Assembly (NCBI GenBank): GCA_001574975.1
Contig: KQ965736.1
Span: 251,725 to 315,724, forward strand
DNA: 64,000 bases
Direction of reading: 5' to 3'
Source: Gonapodya prolifera JEL478
Taxonomy: Eukaryota; Monoblepharomycota; Monoblepharidomycetes; Monoblepharidales; Gonapodyaceae
A program made the translations under genes and the position numbers. The notes beneath the pieces are model-generated. The model ran no database searches. It saw nothing but the letters and a program-made list of their open reading frames with translations, and was not told the DNA's origin. Below are positions 49,791 through 62,290 of this stretch, piece after piece. The first letter of the stretch is position 1. Each line of letters starts with the position of its first letter.

Positions 49791-49929
49791 ATACGTTTAT
49801 GAACGAGTTCGTTATTGTATTACCACCAGACATTTCCAAATTGGCATGAGATTTTTATTGGTTGGACCATTTCTCACTCCCTTTCCACACAAATGTTCGC
49901 TCCTCATGAAACATCATATATCGAATAAT

Positions 49930-52900
49930 CTAATGTATCGCCACATCGTAGGCCACTTGAGTTGCCATAGTACGCAGGAGCTGACGTCGCTCCAGTTCCC
50001 AATCCTTCCACTTTTTTAAACGTACTGCCCCAGCTTCGAAGCGCCCCTCTTTGTCGCCATGAGAATCTTTCCCTAAAAATTAGCGAAAAAGAGAATTCAA
50101 TGCAGAGTCCGAATGGCGGAGGTCCAAAACGCACCTGTTTCCCCAACAACAACTCGAGTTGCACCCCAGCTGAAATCATCAAAATGCCAATATCTACATA
50201 ATCATGTTTGTAGTCACCGTCTTCGAGTTTTAAGAAGCCACACACTTACGCATACGAAGGTAATACAAAGTTCCAAATGGGAAGAGCCAGCAAATAAATC
50301 AACATCCAAAAAATATACGCATAATGACGTGAGGTGAATACGATCAAAACTGCCGGTAATCCCTGAACCCCGAAAGAGGTGGAGTTAGCGACGTTGCACT
50401 TGTCTCGAACGGTACCGCAGCGCTTACCAAAATGGCAGCGAGCATGATGAGGGGAATGATTTGGGGGTTCGCGGTGACAAACGTGGAGATGAGGAGGTAT
50501 AAAGTAAAGCAAATTGCCGCTGGGAGAGACACGGTTCCCACGAGCTCGACAGCGACGACTTGAAGGTAATTGTGTTGTCAGATACTGTCCTCGCATTTGT
50601 CACGAGCAAGGACGACTTACCAAACTGCATCGAAAAACAAAATGTCCCGCATAAGTCCCCCACCAATACCAATTCCAACAGGTTATGGACGGTGGAGTTG
50701 ATCCACCGTCTTCTTTGAGAGAGCAACACGGAGAACTTGTCGGGAACGGCAGTTTTACAGCGTGCTTGGGGAACAAACATCTAGTTATCAGAGAAACAAA
50801 GGAGACCGCGACATCAGGGGGTTGAGGAGAAATCATCCCAGTTACTCTTGACCCTTACCATTTTTCGTCGAGGGAAAGTTCTCAGAATAAGTGTAGTGAG
50901 AAACCTGTCTTCTCCGAGAAGGAGCAAGTTCTTTTTGTGCAAGGTATCCACGACATTCTCCGCGTATTCATTGACAATATCGGGATTCACGAGCAGAGGA
51001 ACCCACAATCCATCGCCTCGCGGTGCTTTTATCCGATACATACAAAAGCACCCAGGAAGGCAAGTGACGCCACCGAACATTGATTCAAAGGCTTTTGATA
51101 GATGGTGGGAAATGTAGTATTCGAATACTTGAATCGCAGTCACCCATGACTGCGCTTTGTTATCGATACGCGTTTCTCCGCACAGGCCAACAATTTTTGT
51201 GTCGTTCATCATTGCGTGCACCATATAAGTGAGTGAATCGGGCAGTATGCGTGTATCTGAAAAAAAAAGAACGAGTGATGCCTTGACGCGTTACTGCACT
51301 TGAGAACGAGAGACCTGCATCAACCATTAAAACAAGCTCATAGGCATCAGGAGTAACGCCACCGATGTGCGTCATTTTGGCGAAAATTTCGTAATCCAAT
51401 TCTGTCATCCTTAGCAAGACGATCAACGTTAGTTCACTCGCTCGCTCCACAACTCAGTTCTTCACCTACCGATCGTCGAAGCAGACCCGTGATAAGAAGT
51501 TCATTACAATCAACTGGCGACAGAATTTCCTCGCTTCGTTCTTCGTGGATTCGATCGTAATTTTAACGTACCTGAGAGTCTCGTTTTCCTCTATTTCCAG
51601 GTTTCTTCACCCCCTCCGACGACCGTTCTTTCGCAGTACCACATTTCACCACCAATACAATTGGAATGGCTCTTTGCTCGTCCTCCGTCGGTCGATAGAG
51701 TCCACAGTGGACCCGCGCCATATTATGCTGCTTTTCCCCATCGGCGACTGCAATATAGGACTTTGGTTCGGCTCGTCCAAATACCTCGTCCTCTTCTATC
51801 ATGGAAAGAACTATGTCCGGAGTCGACCGCGTCTCTCCACTGCCTGTGATCAAACCGTCTGCAACAACGAAGATTAACTTTTTTTGATCGTGGAAGGACG
51901 TCAGAGAGATCGAGTCAAGGGTGGTGCGGAGGCCTTGCTCTCCTTCAGAATAGCTTCGATGTGACGCAATCAGACACGCACCAGACCGACCAAACAACTG
52001 AGTACTACACACCATGTTATCATGCAAATCGTGTATAATCCATCATTAGGATCAAGTACCGCCGCTTCGGCGTCCATATTTTCTACCAACATTTTTGCGA
52101 AATCCTGCTCCTCACTCGTCAACGCGCCAGGTCTCATATTCTCGGCAGATCTTGCCGACCTTGGACTTCGCTTGGCATGAGAACGCAAAGATGCTCCAAC
52201 AAAGGTGTCCTGGTGACTTAGGCTGGTAAGCTCCTGATTACTGAAGGTTTGACGCATTCCCTCAGCGGCTCCTGAAGTTTGGAGGACAATTCTTGTTCGG
52301 TATTGCGCGAGTCTGGGACTTAAGCACCACGCAAATATCACAGCCATTATGAATTTTGCCTTGCACCAGGTCCAACGCAATCTTAGCATTCGATATGCAA
52401 AGCATAATTGACCAAACTCACGAAAACCAAGCCGAGAATCATAACCAGCCCTGTCCACATCACCACATCTGCTGCCATGCAGCCGAAAGTCTTACCAGCA
52501 ATAGACCCCACGACATACCGCGAAGAGAGGCAATTAATTGAGGTTGCTATCCCTCCAATAGAGGCATCTTGCGCAACAGAATGACTGATATCTCTCCCTA
52601 AGTGATTTGCGAGGCTCTTGGTAGTTGTTGAGGGGAAAAGAGGCGTACTGAGTATAGGAGTAACGTTCAATCTTTACATGCAGAGCGATATGTTCAGATT
52701 CAGGCACAGTCAGTTGCAACGACGTGTGTCTCACACTAAGTTGTTATAGGCGACTAGTAAATGGGGCGCTACAAGAGTTTCGAAGTCATCCCACTGAAAC
52801 AAGAGAGCTCCCGATTTGGTGACGGTGGCCAAGATGCTCGGATTAAGGCACTTGTTCAAAGATCCAATGGTTGTGTTGTCGCGAGTACTTTTCACGGTGC

Positions 52901-54445
52901 AATCTAGCGGATTCACACCAGCTTCCCTCATCATCGGGGAAAAGTCCATACTATATACCAAAATCAATAATTATTAGATTTTCCCTTCCATTCGCTTAAA
53001 CTTACCAAGGATCTTGCACTTCCCGAAAGAGATTGGAGATATCCGATCCCTTGAAAGCATCAGTCAGGTTCACACTCTCACGTGAAAGTACTGCTTGAGT
53101 TTCATAGAAACTGTAAAGCATTCCTAAAATTTTTGGATATTTTCAACGAAAATTCCAACATTTTATCTGGTTACAACCGCAGAAACTGCATGGCACAAAG
53201 AGCCTTACCATGCACTAAAACTTGTTCTCGCACTCGGATTGACTTGGTGCCGGTGACCGGATTGACTCCATCCGATAACCAATTCTGTTCTGTCAAATTG
53301 ACAACATTCGATTCTGGGGGACAAACCAGACGCTGAAAGCCAAAAGTGAAAAACCCTACAAAAAAACACACGCTCAAGATAATCAGGCAGAGTGCAACCT
53401 GAAAGAAATGTGATGCATCCAATCATTGTTGAGAAGGAAGACCTGGCATAGAATTCACCTTCTCGCGCCATGCCTGCCTGACATTTCTCTCCTTCATTCC
53501 AAAACGAGTGAGAATGGCGTCAAAACAGCAGCAAGTTACCGATCTGAAGAGAAAGTATGGGATTAACCAACATAATCGCCGTTATGTGCTCTCCAGTCCA
53601 CTCACTGGGCGAACAGTGGCCACATTACGCAAATCTCATCCTCCGTTGCATCGCTTGGTCTGAGCATTTGACGCCTACCAGTGTGGCCCCGTGACATTTC
53701 AGAAGAATTTAGAGTCCGTCGTGCATTTGAGCGTCGTAACTGGGTTGGGACTTCGGGGAGACGCACTACATCACTTGCGGGAGAGGGTTCATGGAGGTGC
53801 GAGAGACCTACGAGGCTGTAATTTCGATAGATAATTCGCGCGTGATAGCAATTGATCATGCGAGGATCCTTCTTCGAGGCGGTTATTGCTCTGCAAGGCG
53901 TCATCGGAGAGAGCATCTCTTCCAAACAGATGAAGGGCATCCCTTGAGAAAGAACGACCGTGCGAACTAAGCGCGGGTGGATTTTCATTCTCTGGTGAAT
54001 GGCTCGCGTAGGGAGCCGATAATTTATTGGGCGATTGCTTGATAGCAAACTGCATGAAGTTCGCTGCCCGTGTAGCTGCACTCAGATCCACGATAAACTG
54101 GGAAACGGGTTGGTGAGCTACTCCAGGGCTTCCTGGCGTCCTCATATATGACAGAGAAGCTGTCTTAGGGGCACGAATGGGCTCCAGGATATGAGCTTCG
54201 GAGTTGAGGGAATCCCATCGACGACCGGGAGGCTGGGATAGCGTTTGCGTTTGAATTGGGCGTGGAGGTCTTCCGCGCAGTGGAACTGGAGGAGAATCTG
54301 TTGTACGTCGAGTTGTCGGCGGAGTGTTTTGCACTGACGGTATTGGTGGACGCGGTGGCGGCATTATCGCAACTAGAGGAACACCGTTGGAAGGAGCATC
54401 ATTGCGTGCGTACGAGGAGCGAGCTTGGTCTTCTCTGGTTGGCAT
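49930..54445 (-). CDS. Chitin synthase, class IV (Chs3) type
   Basis: A processive GT2 enzyme that makes chitin from UDP-GlcNAc at the plasma membrane. After a disordered N-terminus (54445 to about 53630) come membrane segments ([18 protein letters not shown]), then the catalytic domain: [26 protein letters not shown], the Asp of [12 protein letters not shown] (split by an intron), [47 protein letters not shown] and the [12 protein letters not shown] motif, followed by the helix bundle with [14 protein letters not shown]. The last exons read [16 protein letters not shown] and [15 protein letters not shown] before a TAG at 49930-49932. There is no myosin domain. At least one N-terminal junction (intron of about 61 nt near 53730-53790) was placed by frame only. 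Confidence 0.9.
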
Positions 54446-54604
54446 GATTCTCTGGTTTCGCTCAAAACGCTTTCACACTCAACTGTGTGGTGTTCATTTC
54501 CCCATTTTTCCCTTCCATTTTCTCCTTTTCGTCGATTCAATAGCATCGTTATTGAGAATCTGTGTAAAATCTACCGTAATGCTGGGATACCAACACTATA
54601 CTAT

Positions 54605-55880
54605 CTACAGTATCCGTTGCTCTGAGCCTTCTTGCGTGAGCCACCATTTGCAAAATTCGTACACGCTCCAACTGATTGCAGTGCTAGGTACGTGAGTAAG
54701 AAGCCGCGGTACGCTTCCTCGCATTGCCCCACGAAGTCCGTCTCTTTCCCAAATGAGACGAGCCGCTGATAAGACACCCCGTGTACGACGAACTTCTGCA
54801 TCCGGAGAGGATCCCCGAGTTTGAAGGAGTGTTTTCGCGACGTCGAGGGGCTGACCAATGTGAAACGGACTCGAGTGAACTCCCATCTAATCTGTCGAAT
54901 TACGGAATACTCACATTGGTTGCCAAGCTAGCGATTCCGCCAGCCAAGCCACCAGCTATTACGTGGCTTTTGGGGTCGTACTTCCCCTCCGGATTGAGTT
55001 TTTGTCGAAGATACTCGTAAGCAGTGAAATGTAGAGATTGGAAGGGAATGGCCATGAGAAGAGTTGTCGGCAAGGAGAGATACAGCGATGCTAGGCCTTC
55101 CGTTCGAATGACAGACATAGCGCACTCAAGGGGTGACCGATAAGCGGAGCCAAAGAGCTGCATTCGCTGCTTTACGACTGAAAATGGTTCTTCGTTAGAC
55201 TTTCCGGAACACGTCACACTGCCTGATCACACCAACCATCAAAAGGTGTCATCAAACCCTCATGCATCACAGTACCCGCTGCAGCCGCACAAGCGTGACT
55301 AAGATGTAACAGACGACTTTCCTCGGCGCTAGAGAGTGTTCGTTTCAATGAATGTTGTCGGACAGCGACTTCAAAGCGCTCCTTGCACATTTCGTACGTC
55401 GCGAATTGCAACGCATGTGCTGGTCCAGCTCCGACGACAACGCTCGTGACACCTCGCCATAACGAGTGCATCCCTTCTGTTGAAGAGATGCGGGCCAGAG
55501 CATTTGTGATGGAAGTGTAAACGGCTTGGGAAGAAGGAGTAATAAATTGCATGCGAGTTTTAATGGCGTCGAATGGGAACATGATGGAGTGCTCGGCGAC
55601 TAAAGAGGAACTCAAATTACATCGTGGTTACGGAATCAAAAATTTCGTCGGTGGCACAACGTACTTCCTGCTAAAGCTCCAGCCGCCAGGTGAATTGAAA
55701 CGGAAGACGTCGGCAGGCTTTCATAATCTTCCGCAAAGTCTTCTCCGACAACATCCGGATTTCGTTCCCGATGCTCCTCCGACGATGTTCCCCGCGGCTT
55801 CGAGCTCCTCGAATAACCAGAATCCTGAACAGATCCTGAGTGAGACCCGCGACGGTAATTCGCAAGGTGTAAACGAACGA
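54605..55880 (-). CDS. Mitoferrin-type mitochondrial carrier
   Basis: Three carrier repeats are visible with P-x-D-x-x-K/R signatures: IAEHSIMFPFDAIKTRMQ, TPFDVVKQRMQ and ATNPLDVAKTLLQTRG. The first (AEHS preceding the signature) and third are characteristic of the iron importers Mrs3/Mrs4 and mitoferrin of the inner membrane. The segment EDYESLPTSS before LAAGALAG also fits that subfamily. The stop is at 54605. The 5' end is unresolved: an exon with the SLPTSS segment is open upstream and may start by splicing near 55830-55840, with a first exon that I could not identify in 55880-56440. Iron transport is inferred from family. Confidence 0.85.
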
Positions 55881-56446
55881 GGAGACGTCGTCGAAACGTT
55901 GATGAAAATGTTTTGCAAACGGCTTTGTCAGCACTTTACGGGAATCCATCGGGGCTCATTCCACCCACCTATGGTCCCCAGCATTCCTCCAACGGCTACA
56001 GCAGTCGCCATGACTCCATTCGGGGAGAGTACGCAGTTGGTCGAGAGTTGAGTTGTAACTGAGGTTTGAGAAGAAAAGACTTCCATCCCCCGTTGAACGC
56101 CTTCTCTGGAGTCTCCGAAAAAGCTAGCGGCCAAAAGAGATGGGCAGTGAAATCCGTCGCTCTTTGTCTTCTTGAGCCAGTCGATTCAGTGTCTCCGTTT
56201 CCTATCACGTCAGTGCTCCAGCCTCTCGACAAAGTCGCCTGCTGCCACCGAACGACAACGGACCCAACGGACTCGATTAGAATCGGGTTTGCGGGCGTGA
56301 ACGGCTCCCTGATTTGGTGGGAATCACCAGACTTTGTGGGGAAGATAATTTTCCTTCGGGGAGTTCCGTCCAATCAGCCCCTTCCAAAGGGGTTTACAAA
56401 AAAATTTACTGATTCGCATTCCCCACCAATGATTCTTTATGAGTCT

Positions 56447-57870
56447 CTATCGTTGTCTAAGGTGTCCCACGCTTTCAATCCAATACTCTGCGGTTACCGG
56501 TCCCTTCTTCGCATCCCGCTCTTCAACCGAGGTGACCCCGGTCATCACCAACAATGTGTGAAGCTTGCCTAATTTACCAAACGCAATGTCTGTATCAAGC
56601 CTGTCGCCAACCATGCACGTGCGTGCTGGATCGAGATGGAACCTGAGGATTGGCGGATTGCGGGATTGCAAGGTGAACCAAATCAGAGGCACGATCGGTG
56701 GAATCCCAATGAGTCGCACCTCTCTAAAATGGTGTTCATCATATTTTGACTCGGCTTTCCCAATACGGCATCCGGTCTTCGGTTCACTGAATGAATCAAA
56801 GCGGCAAGAAGTGATCCTGTACCTATTACGGAGAAAGTGCACGTAAAGAGTGGTCCGTGGTTCGAACGCAGGAGTGAGGGAACAGGAAAGAGCGACTCAC
56901 CAGGATAAATGCTTCCGCTGATGGGATATGTCCGATCCTCGTTCGTGGCAAGGAAGTGAACCTTCCCTTTGTTTGCGGTCAGATATGTGAATGCTTTTGC
57001 ATACTTGCGGTAGTTGATTTGGGAGTCGAAACCGAGCAAAACAGCGCCGATAGATTCGTCCGGACCGAGCGTGCCATTCTCGAACTCAGTTTCTTGCAGA
57101 GGAGCATTGTCGTCCTACGGATCCGGAAGAACGGCTTGATTCATGATCCTGTTGAGAGCCCGAGTTGAAAACAATGACAACGTACCCCAGCTCCCACCGC
57201 CTGTATTCCCATTTCCGCCAGTTCATCTACGATTCCCTGCATTCCGACGACGTACACTTTCTTGTCAGCTGGGAAGTTGAGCATGTTCTTCAAGTAATAG
57301 GCTGCAGCGTAAGCTGACCCGAAAATGTTGTCCTTCATCGATGAAGATTGCTCAGTCAATGAGTCACCTTTCACAAAATATTCACAATGCTCACTGGTTC
57401 AGCTGGGAATCCCAGCTTCTTAAACTTTCCCACATAAGTTTTGCGAGACTTTGAAGAGTTATTCGTCACGTAGATGATGCGCTTGCCCTGAATGAAGAAT
57501 GAGCGTAAAATAATCTGCTTCCCTGAATCAAGCAGTGTAATTCTCACTTTTGCCACGAGTTCGTGAAGAAATTCGGGAGCGCCCTTGATAGTGTCGTTTC
57601 CAAGCCATAGAACACCTGTATTTGGAGCAGTTACATCACGAATCGCGATCGTACTAATACCTTCATGTGTTACTTACCATCGCAATCGAAAATGAAGGTA
57701 TCCATTTGGTCAACGAATGAGCTTATCTCCTCGGGAGTGGAGAGGTGATGGGATGGAGGTGAAGACCCTCCATCCGAGGTCCCCGCTAGTGCAGGAGTCG
57801 ATGACTGGACGGGATGTTCGCTTCCGCTTGAAACTAATCGATGCGGTTGAGGGGTGATGATTGATTCCAT
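56447..57870 (-). CDS. HAD-superfamily 4-nitrophenylphosphatase / phosphoglycolate phosphatase
   Basis: Type IIA HAD phosphatase. The start at 57870 leads through a short Ser/Pro-rich N-terminus to the nucleophile motif DTFIFDCDGVLWLGN (exons joined at 57680). Motif II is YVTNNSSKSRKTY, the cap domain shows VYVVGMQGIVDEL, AVLLGFDSQINYRKYA and FLATNEDRTYP, motif III Lys is in VLGKPSQNMM, and motif IV is CMVGDRLDTDIAFG. The end is ESVGHLRQR. The family (yeast Pho13, mammalian PGP) removes phosphate from 2-phosphoglycolate and similar damaged metabolites. It shares a short promoter with the coiled-coil gene on the other strand. Confidence 0.92.
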
Positions 57871-57978
57871 TGGGGATCTTTCGGTGATTTCTCTCCGTCT
57901 CGCAGCGGCAAAAACGGTAGAATAATCGCGAAACGCCCTCGCACTGCATACACACTCACACCGCCTGCCTGGAGCTCG
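57871..57978. promoter_or_regulatory. 108-bp bidirectional promoter
   Basis: This is the whole space between the start codons of the HAD phosphatase (minus) and the coiled-coil protein gene (plus), so both promoters must overlap here. No TATA box is seen. Confidence 0.55.
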
Positions 57979-60900
57979 ATGTCGTTCAACGGGAATCTGC
58001 CCGAGGACTGGAGCGGTGGTCGAATGTCGTGGAGCAGACCACGCGTCCAATCGCGGGATCAGTCACGTCCAATGTCCGGGGTCCAAGACGGCAGGGAACG
58101 ACGGCGGTTCACGGGGGGTGTCGGAACTGGCGACCTTCCTGATCCGAGTTCAATGGTGCTGGGATCGCGAGGGGGAAACATGCGGTCAGAAGGATCGTGG
58201 AGGAACTCACAGAGCGGGAGAAGTCGAACAAGTTCATCGCAAATGACCCGCAGGCTTTCAACGACAGGAATCCAGACAAATACGGCACCACCTGCTACTT
58301 TGCTGCAGAGAGAGCCTAGCTTTGGCACGCAGCGGGCCGGAGATGGCGACACGAGCGTATCATCTGGAGCCGCTGCTCGGAATCCCTTGGAGCTTCAACG
58401 ACTGCCACGAACGAGGTTGGTGAAGGAGGAAGCGTGATGACGATAGTTCTTTAATGTTCTGGGTCAATATAGCAAACTCTCGTCTGCGATTTCTTTTCTG
58501 GCTGGAAGTTTGTTTCTGCAGACAAACTTCGAGCACAGCTACTCAAAGGCCGAAGAACGAATATCACGGGCACATAGAAAAGCTCAATCAAAAGATCGCA
58601 AGGGACGTTCTCGGAAAGATACAACCGATGTCGATGGATCCATTGTGGACGACGCTTCGTCTGCTCTTGATTCATCGAGTGCTCAAGTGAACCTACTTCT
58701 CAAGATCGTTGTGCGATTTTTGGATGACCTTTCCAGGGCACTTGTCACCTACCTCAAAGCCGTGAGTGGCCCAGTTTTTTTTTTTTTTTTTTTTGTTGAA
58801 CAAAGCTCACCATCTCTTTGATCGATAGTGCTCCTACGAACAGGTAGCGAAGTCTCTCGTGCAATCTGAGAACGGTGGCCTTCATCGGCGTCGGTCCTCG
58901 ATAACATCTGCGACACCAAGTGTCCCAACGGTGAAGGGTCTCCCTCCTCTGCCTACCAAGAGCGCAGCTGGTACAAGTGGAGGGATTGAAGTATTGGCTT
59001 CATTCAATCGACTTGACTCATCTCTGTGCTGCTACCTTGCGTTGCTGCAGCATCGTGACACGTTGTTATCGGAAGCAGCATACGAAGTCGGAACGTTGGA
59101 AGAGGACGCTTTAATGCTCAAAACACTCATGCCTGTTCCAGCACCTCAGAATGAAAAGAAATATGATCGCCGTAATGAAAATTTGGAGAGCTCACATCCC
59201 AAACCTCTGAGGAAAAACAAAAAATTGAACACCCTGCGTCGAAAGCGATGGGAGAAAGCGCGCCTCTATAGCATGTCGTCAGACTCTGATTCTGACACCG
59301 AGGAGGATGAGTGGCCCGAAAGCGAAGATGAAAACGAGGACAATGTGGACAAGATAATTCTCCCAACCATTCGAAGCGAGGCCATCGACCTTTCTAAAAT
59401 TCCCAACACTGATTCGGAAAAGCACAGGCGTATGGCGCTAAGACTGCGTTGGCGTTTAATGTGGGCTGCACTTGAGATAATGGAGGAACGGACACAGTGG
59501 CTCGTCGACGAACATGAGGATTATGAAGAGAACAAGGTTTCGTTCGAGGAGCAGCGGGAAAGCTTGCGACACCAATGGGTACAAGAGCAGGAACGGAATC
59601 AGACACTTGGGGAGTCTTTGAACCTTGCTGAGGTACGCCTTCTGTCTTTTCTTGGCAGCGCCTGACGTTTCAACGTTCCTCCGATGCCACAAGAATGAGG
59701 TGTTGACGCTCACAGAGAAGTTGAAGGTCCTCGACCAGCGTATTTCAATGGAACAACAACCACAATCTCAAGCAGGTGATGTTTCTTCCGAAGTTATCCG
59801 GAGGATGGATGAGGAGCTGGAGGGGTTGCGGTCCCGTGTACGACAAAGAGATGGCCAAAGTGAGCTAAAGGAATGGTCACATTTTGAATGAAGGCTAAGG
59901 ACGCTTTAGTTTCGTCGCTTTATAACACGATCAACGAGCTCCAAATCTCTCAAAAGTCTACGCAGGACGCCATGACTCGTCTTGAGGAAGAGCGGGCAAA
60001 CTTGCAGCAAGCTTGCGAGGAATTGCAGCACGAAGTCGCTAAAGTCCGCTTGCTGCACGAAAGCTCTCGTGAGCAGGTTGCGAGAGTCAAAGCTGAGATG
60101 TACGACTTGGTCGCTGAACGTGACTCACTCGAGGAGCGATTCGACGAGGCGGAGGAACATCTGGCATCTGCGCGAGATGAGTGCGAACAGCTCCGAAATG
60201 ATCTTCGAGCTGCGCTGAATCAGGTAGAAGACGTCAAAAGAGAGGCCATGGACACAGTGAAATCCGCGAAACTGGAAGCGCAGGAAGCTCGTACCATGGC
60301 CGAGAGACTCTTGCAATTTCCTGAAGACCGACTGGACTACCCTATCAGCGATATCGAAGGTGCAGAAAAGATAACGCCTTGCTGTTCACTATCACTGATT
60401 GTTTCTATTCTGCAGGTCTCGGGTTACCTGACTTGACTGATCGTGATGCTGTACTCTCTCGTATGTGTGAGGCAAGCAACATTCGGATATTACTACTTGA
60501 GCGGAAAAACAATCGGTACAGAAGAATCAGGGAAGACATTTCGCAAAGAATGAAGACACTGCGAGAACAAGTTGAACCCAAATCTCCTGACGACGACAGT
60601 GCCACAAAAGATCTTATTTCAGAAAGCATGAAAAGATCTTTGTATCCAGCGGGTCTTGCAACGGCTGTCGTCACGTCACCCTCCGACATGCCGCGATCAT
60701 TTCACGATCCGGCAATTCACGTCGTGCAACAATACTTAAGGCCCATCCAAGAACAAGTTTCTCCGCCAGGCTCGGCAATTCGAGTTGGATCTGCCAAATC
60801 TTGGGCTAGGAATAAGGCTGGGGCTCCTGATAATGTTGGAATGGCTCGTGGTCGGGAGCGTCATGTGCTCGCAGAGAGTGATACCAAGTTTCCTTACCGA

Positions 60901-61020
60901 GAGGTTCCTTCTTCTCCTTCCTCTTCCCTCCCTCTCAAAGACGACATTGACGGTGGATGGGGACCTCGACGATCCGTTGGATTCGCGGGTGCAAAATCCC
61001 GACCCAAGACCGCACGATAA
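57979..61020 (+). CDS. Large coiled-coil protein, family not recognised
   Basis: Six exons (57979-58419, 58522-58761, 58829-59632, 59694-59837, 59894-60359, 60416-61020) sum to 2,700 nt (899 residues). The N-terminal quarter is Ser/Arg-rich and disordered. The middle has helical stretches and an acidic patch (SSDSDSDTEEDEW). From about residue 430 to 700 there are long heptad-like helices (LEEERANLQQACEELQHEV; LVAERDSLEERFDEAEEHL). The C-terminus is basic and disordered. There is no membrane segment or enzyme motif. The lengths of coiled coil and the flagellated host make a cytoskeletal or basal-body role possible, but nothing in the sequence proves it. A poly-T run of about 18 nt lies in the intron after exon 2. 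Confidence 0.8.
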
Positions 61021-61177
61021 GAACATGAGAACGCATTTTGTTGGCAACTTAGCATTATTCACAAGAGCTATGCTGTTCTTTCTTCCTCTCCTTTCCTCCG
61101 AGCATCGAGCTTTTCCTGAACTTTTTTCCTCTCCTCAGTCCATTTGTTAGGGTATCTGGTTTCAGTTATGAAAAATA

Positions 61178-61830
61178 TTAGTTGTGCTCCGTTTGTAATT
61201 TGTATGAGAAAACGAACGCGCTTATTCGCTCCAAAAGCTTTAGCTCTCGAATATTCTCTTCTAATTGGCGAATGAAAAATTGCTCCCGTGTGAGACCCTT
61301 GGGACATAGCCGAACGAGAATCGCCTGTGCATTCGGGTCAAAACTTGTGCATTCCCACACTCTGAAAGAACGCCTAACCTGATTCTCTGTTCCTATCCTC
61401 TTTGCCTCTCTCTGTCTTTTTCTCAACATCGCCTTTTCATTCTGTGCGGCGAGTTGACGTTGAACCGACGAGTGCAAATTCGATATGCCCCCCCCTTGCC
61501 TATTGATCTCCTGCATTTTGTGCATCAAATTTGCGTTCTGCTCTGCAATTTCTCGTTTGCGCTCCATTTCTAGCTGCAGCTTCCGTGTCCCAGAGCGCTC
61601 GTGGAAAGCCATTGGGAGAAGGCGGTCTGGAATGTGTGTATCAATATGGCTGACTCCCTCGGAGATTGATATGATCCGTGCTAAGTGTCTTTGGCGATCT
61701 CGTCCAGTCCTGACATGATGTGGCAAAGTCAATTGATGCGTTGATTTTTAAATGGATCAACCCACCATTTGTGTGCCAATAGCTTGTTTGCTACTGGTTT
61801 CACTGTATGTAGCGGTAATCGAATAAACAT
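61178..61830 (-). CDS. CFAP97/Hemingway-like ciliary protein
   Basis: Two exons (61766-61830 and 61178-61709) give about 198 residues. The start MFIRLPLHTVKPVANKLL leads into KWTGRDRQRHLARI, then THIPDRLLPMAFH and the family core TRKLQLEMERKREIAEQNAN with LMHKMQEINRQ. This order (short basic repeat region, D-T-x-x-P, then H/LxKLQxExER..I..eN..L..KM) is that of the CFAP97 (Hemingway, KIAA1430) family of cilium/flagellum proteins. It therefore supports a zoosporic fungus. The last 60 residues after ENQVRRSF are less certain and could include an intron. It lies tail to tail with the coiled-coil gene, 157 bp apart. Confidence 0.65.
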
Positions 61831-62290
61831 CGGGAATCTTCTTGCAAACTGCCAGCTCTCTCACCGTCGCGGAAAGATTTGTAACCGTTGTCTGCACTTG
61901 TACCCCCTTTGGAAACACCTTTGAGGAGAATGCATCACAGGTATCAGCTCGAAATGTGTGCAGATGAGTAGAGGACTTGCAAGCGACTAACCTGTGATTG
62001 TTTCAGTGCGATCCGGTGTTGCCGCAACAACGGACGCTTGTTGTTGGAGCGGCGGCAGAGTTTCAACCGTCGCCATTCGAATGGATGAACAGATGTGACC
62101 GAAAGATCAAGCAACAGTTGCAGCAGTGTGTCTGTGCAAATAAATGCGTCTGGAAACAGCGGATGTTGCGGGAAGAAGCTGATCGATCACAGGCCACGGA
62201 GTGCCTACCACGCTGCCTTTTCCGAAAAAGGAAGTCGCGACTTCCCACCGTCCCAACCGTTCTATGCAGTCTATTATATGCTATCATATA

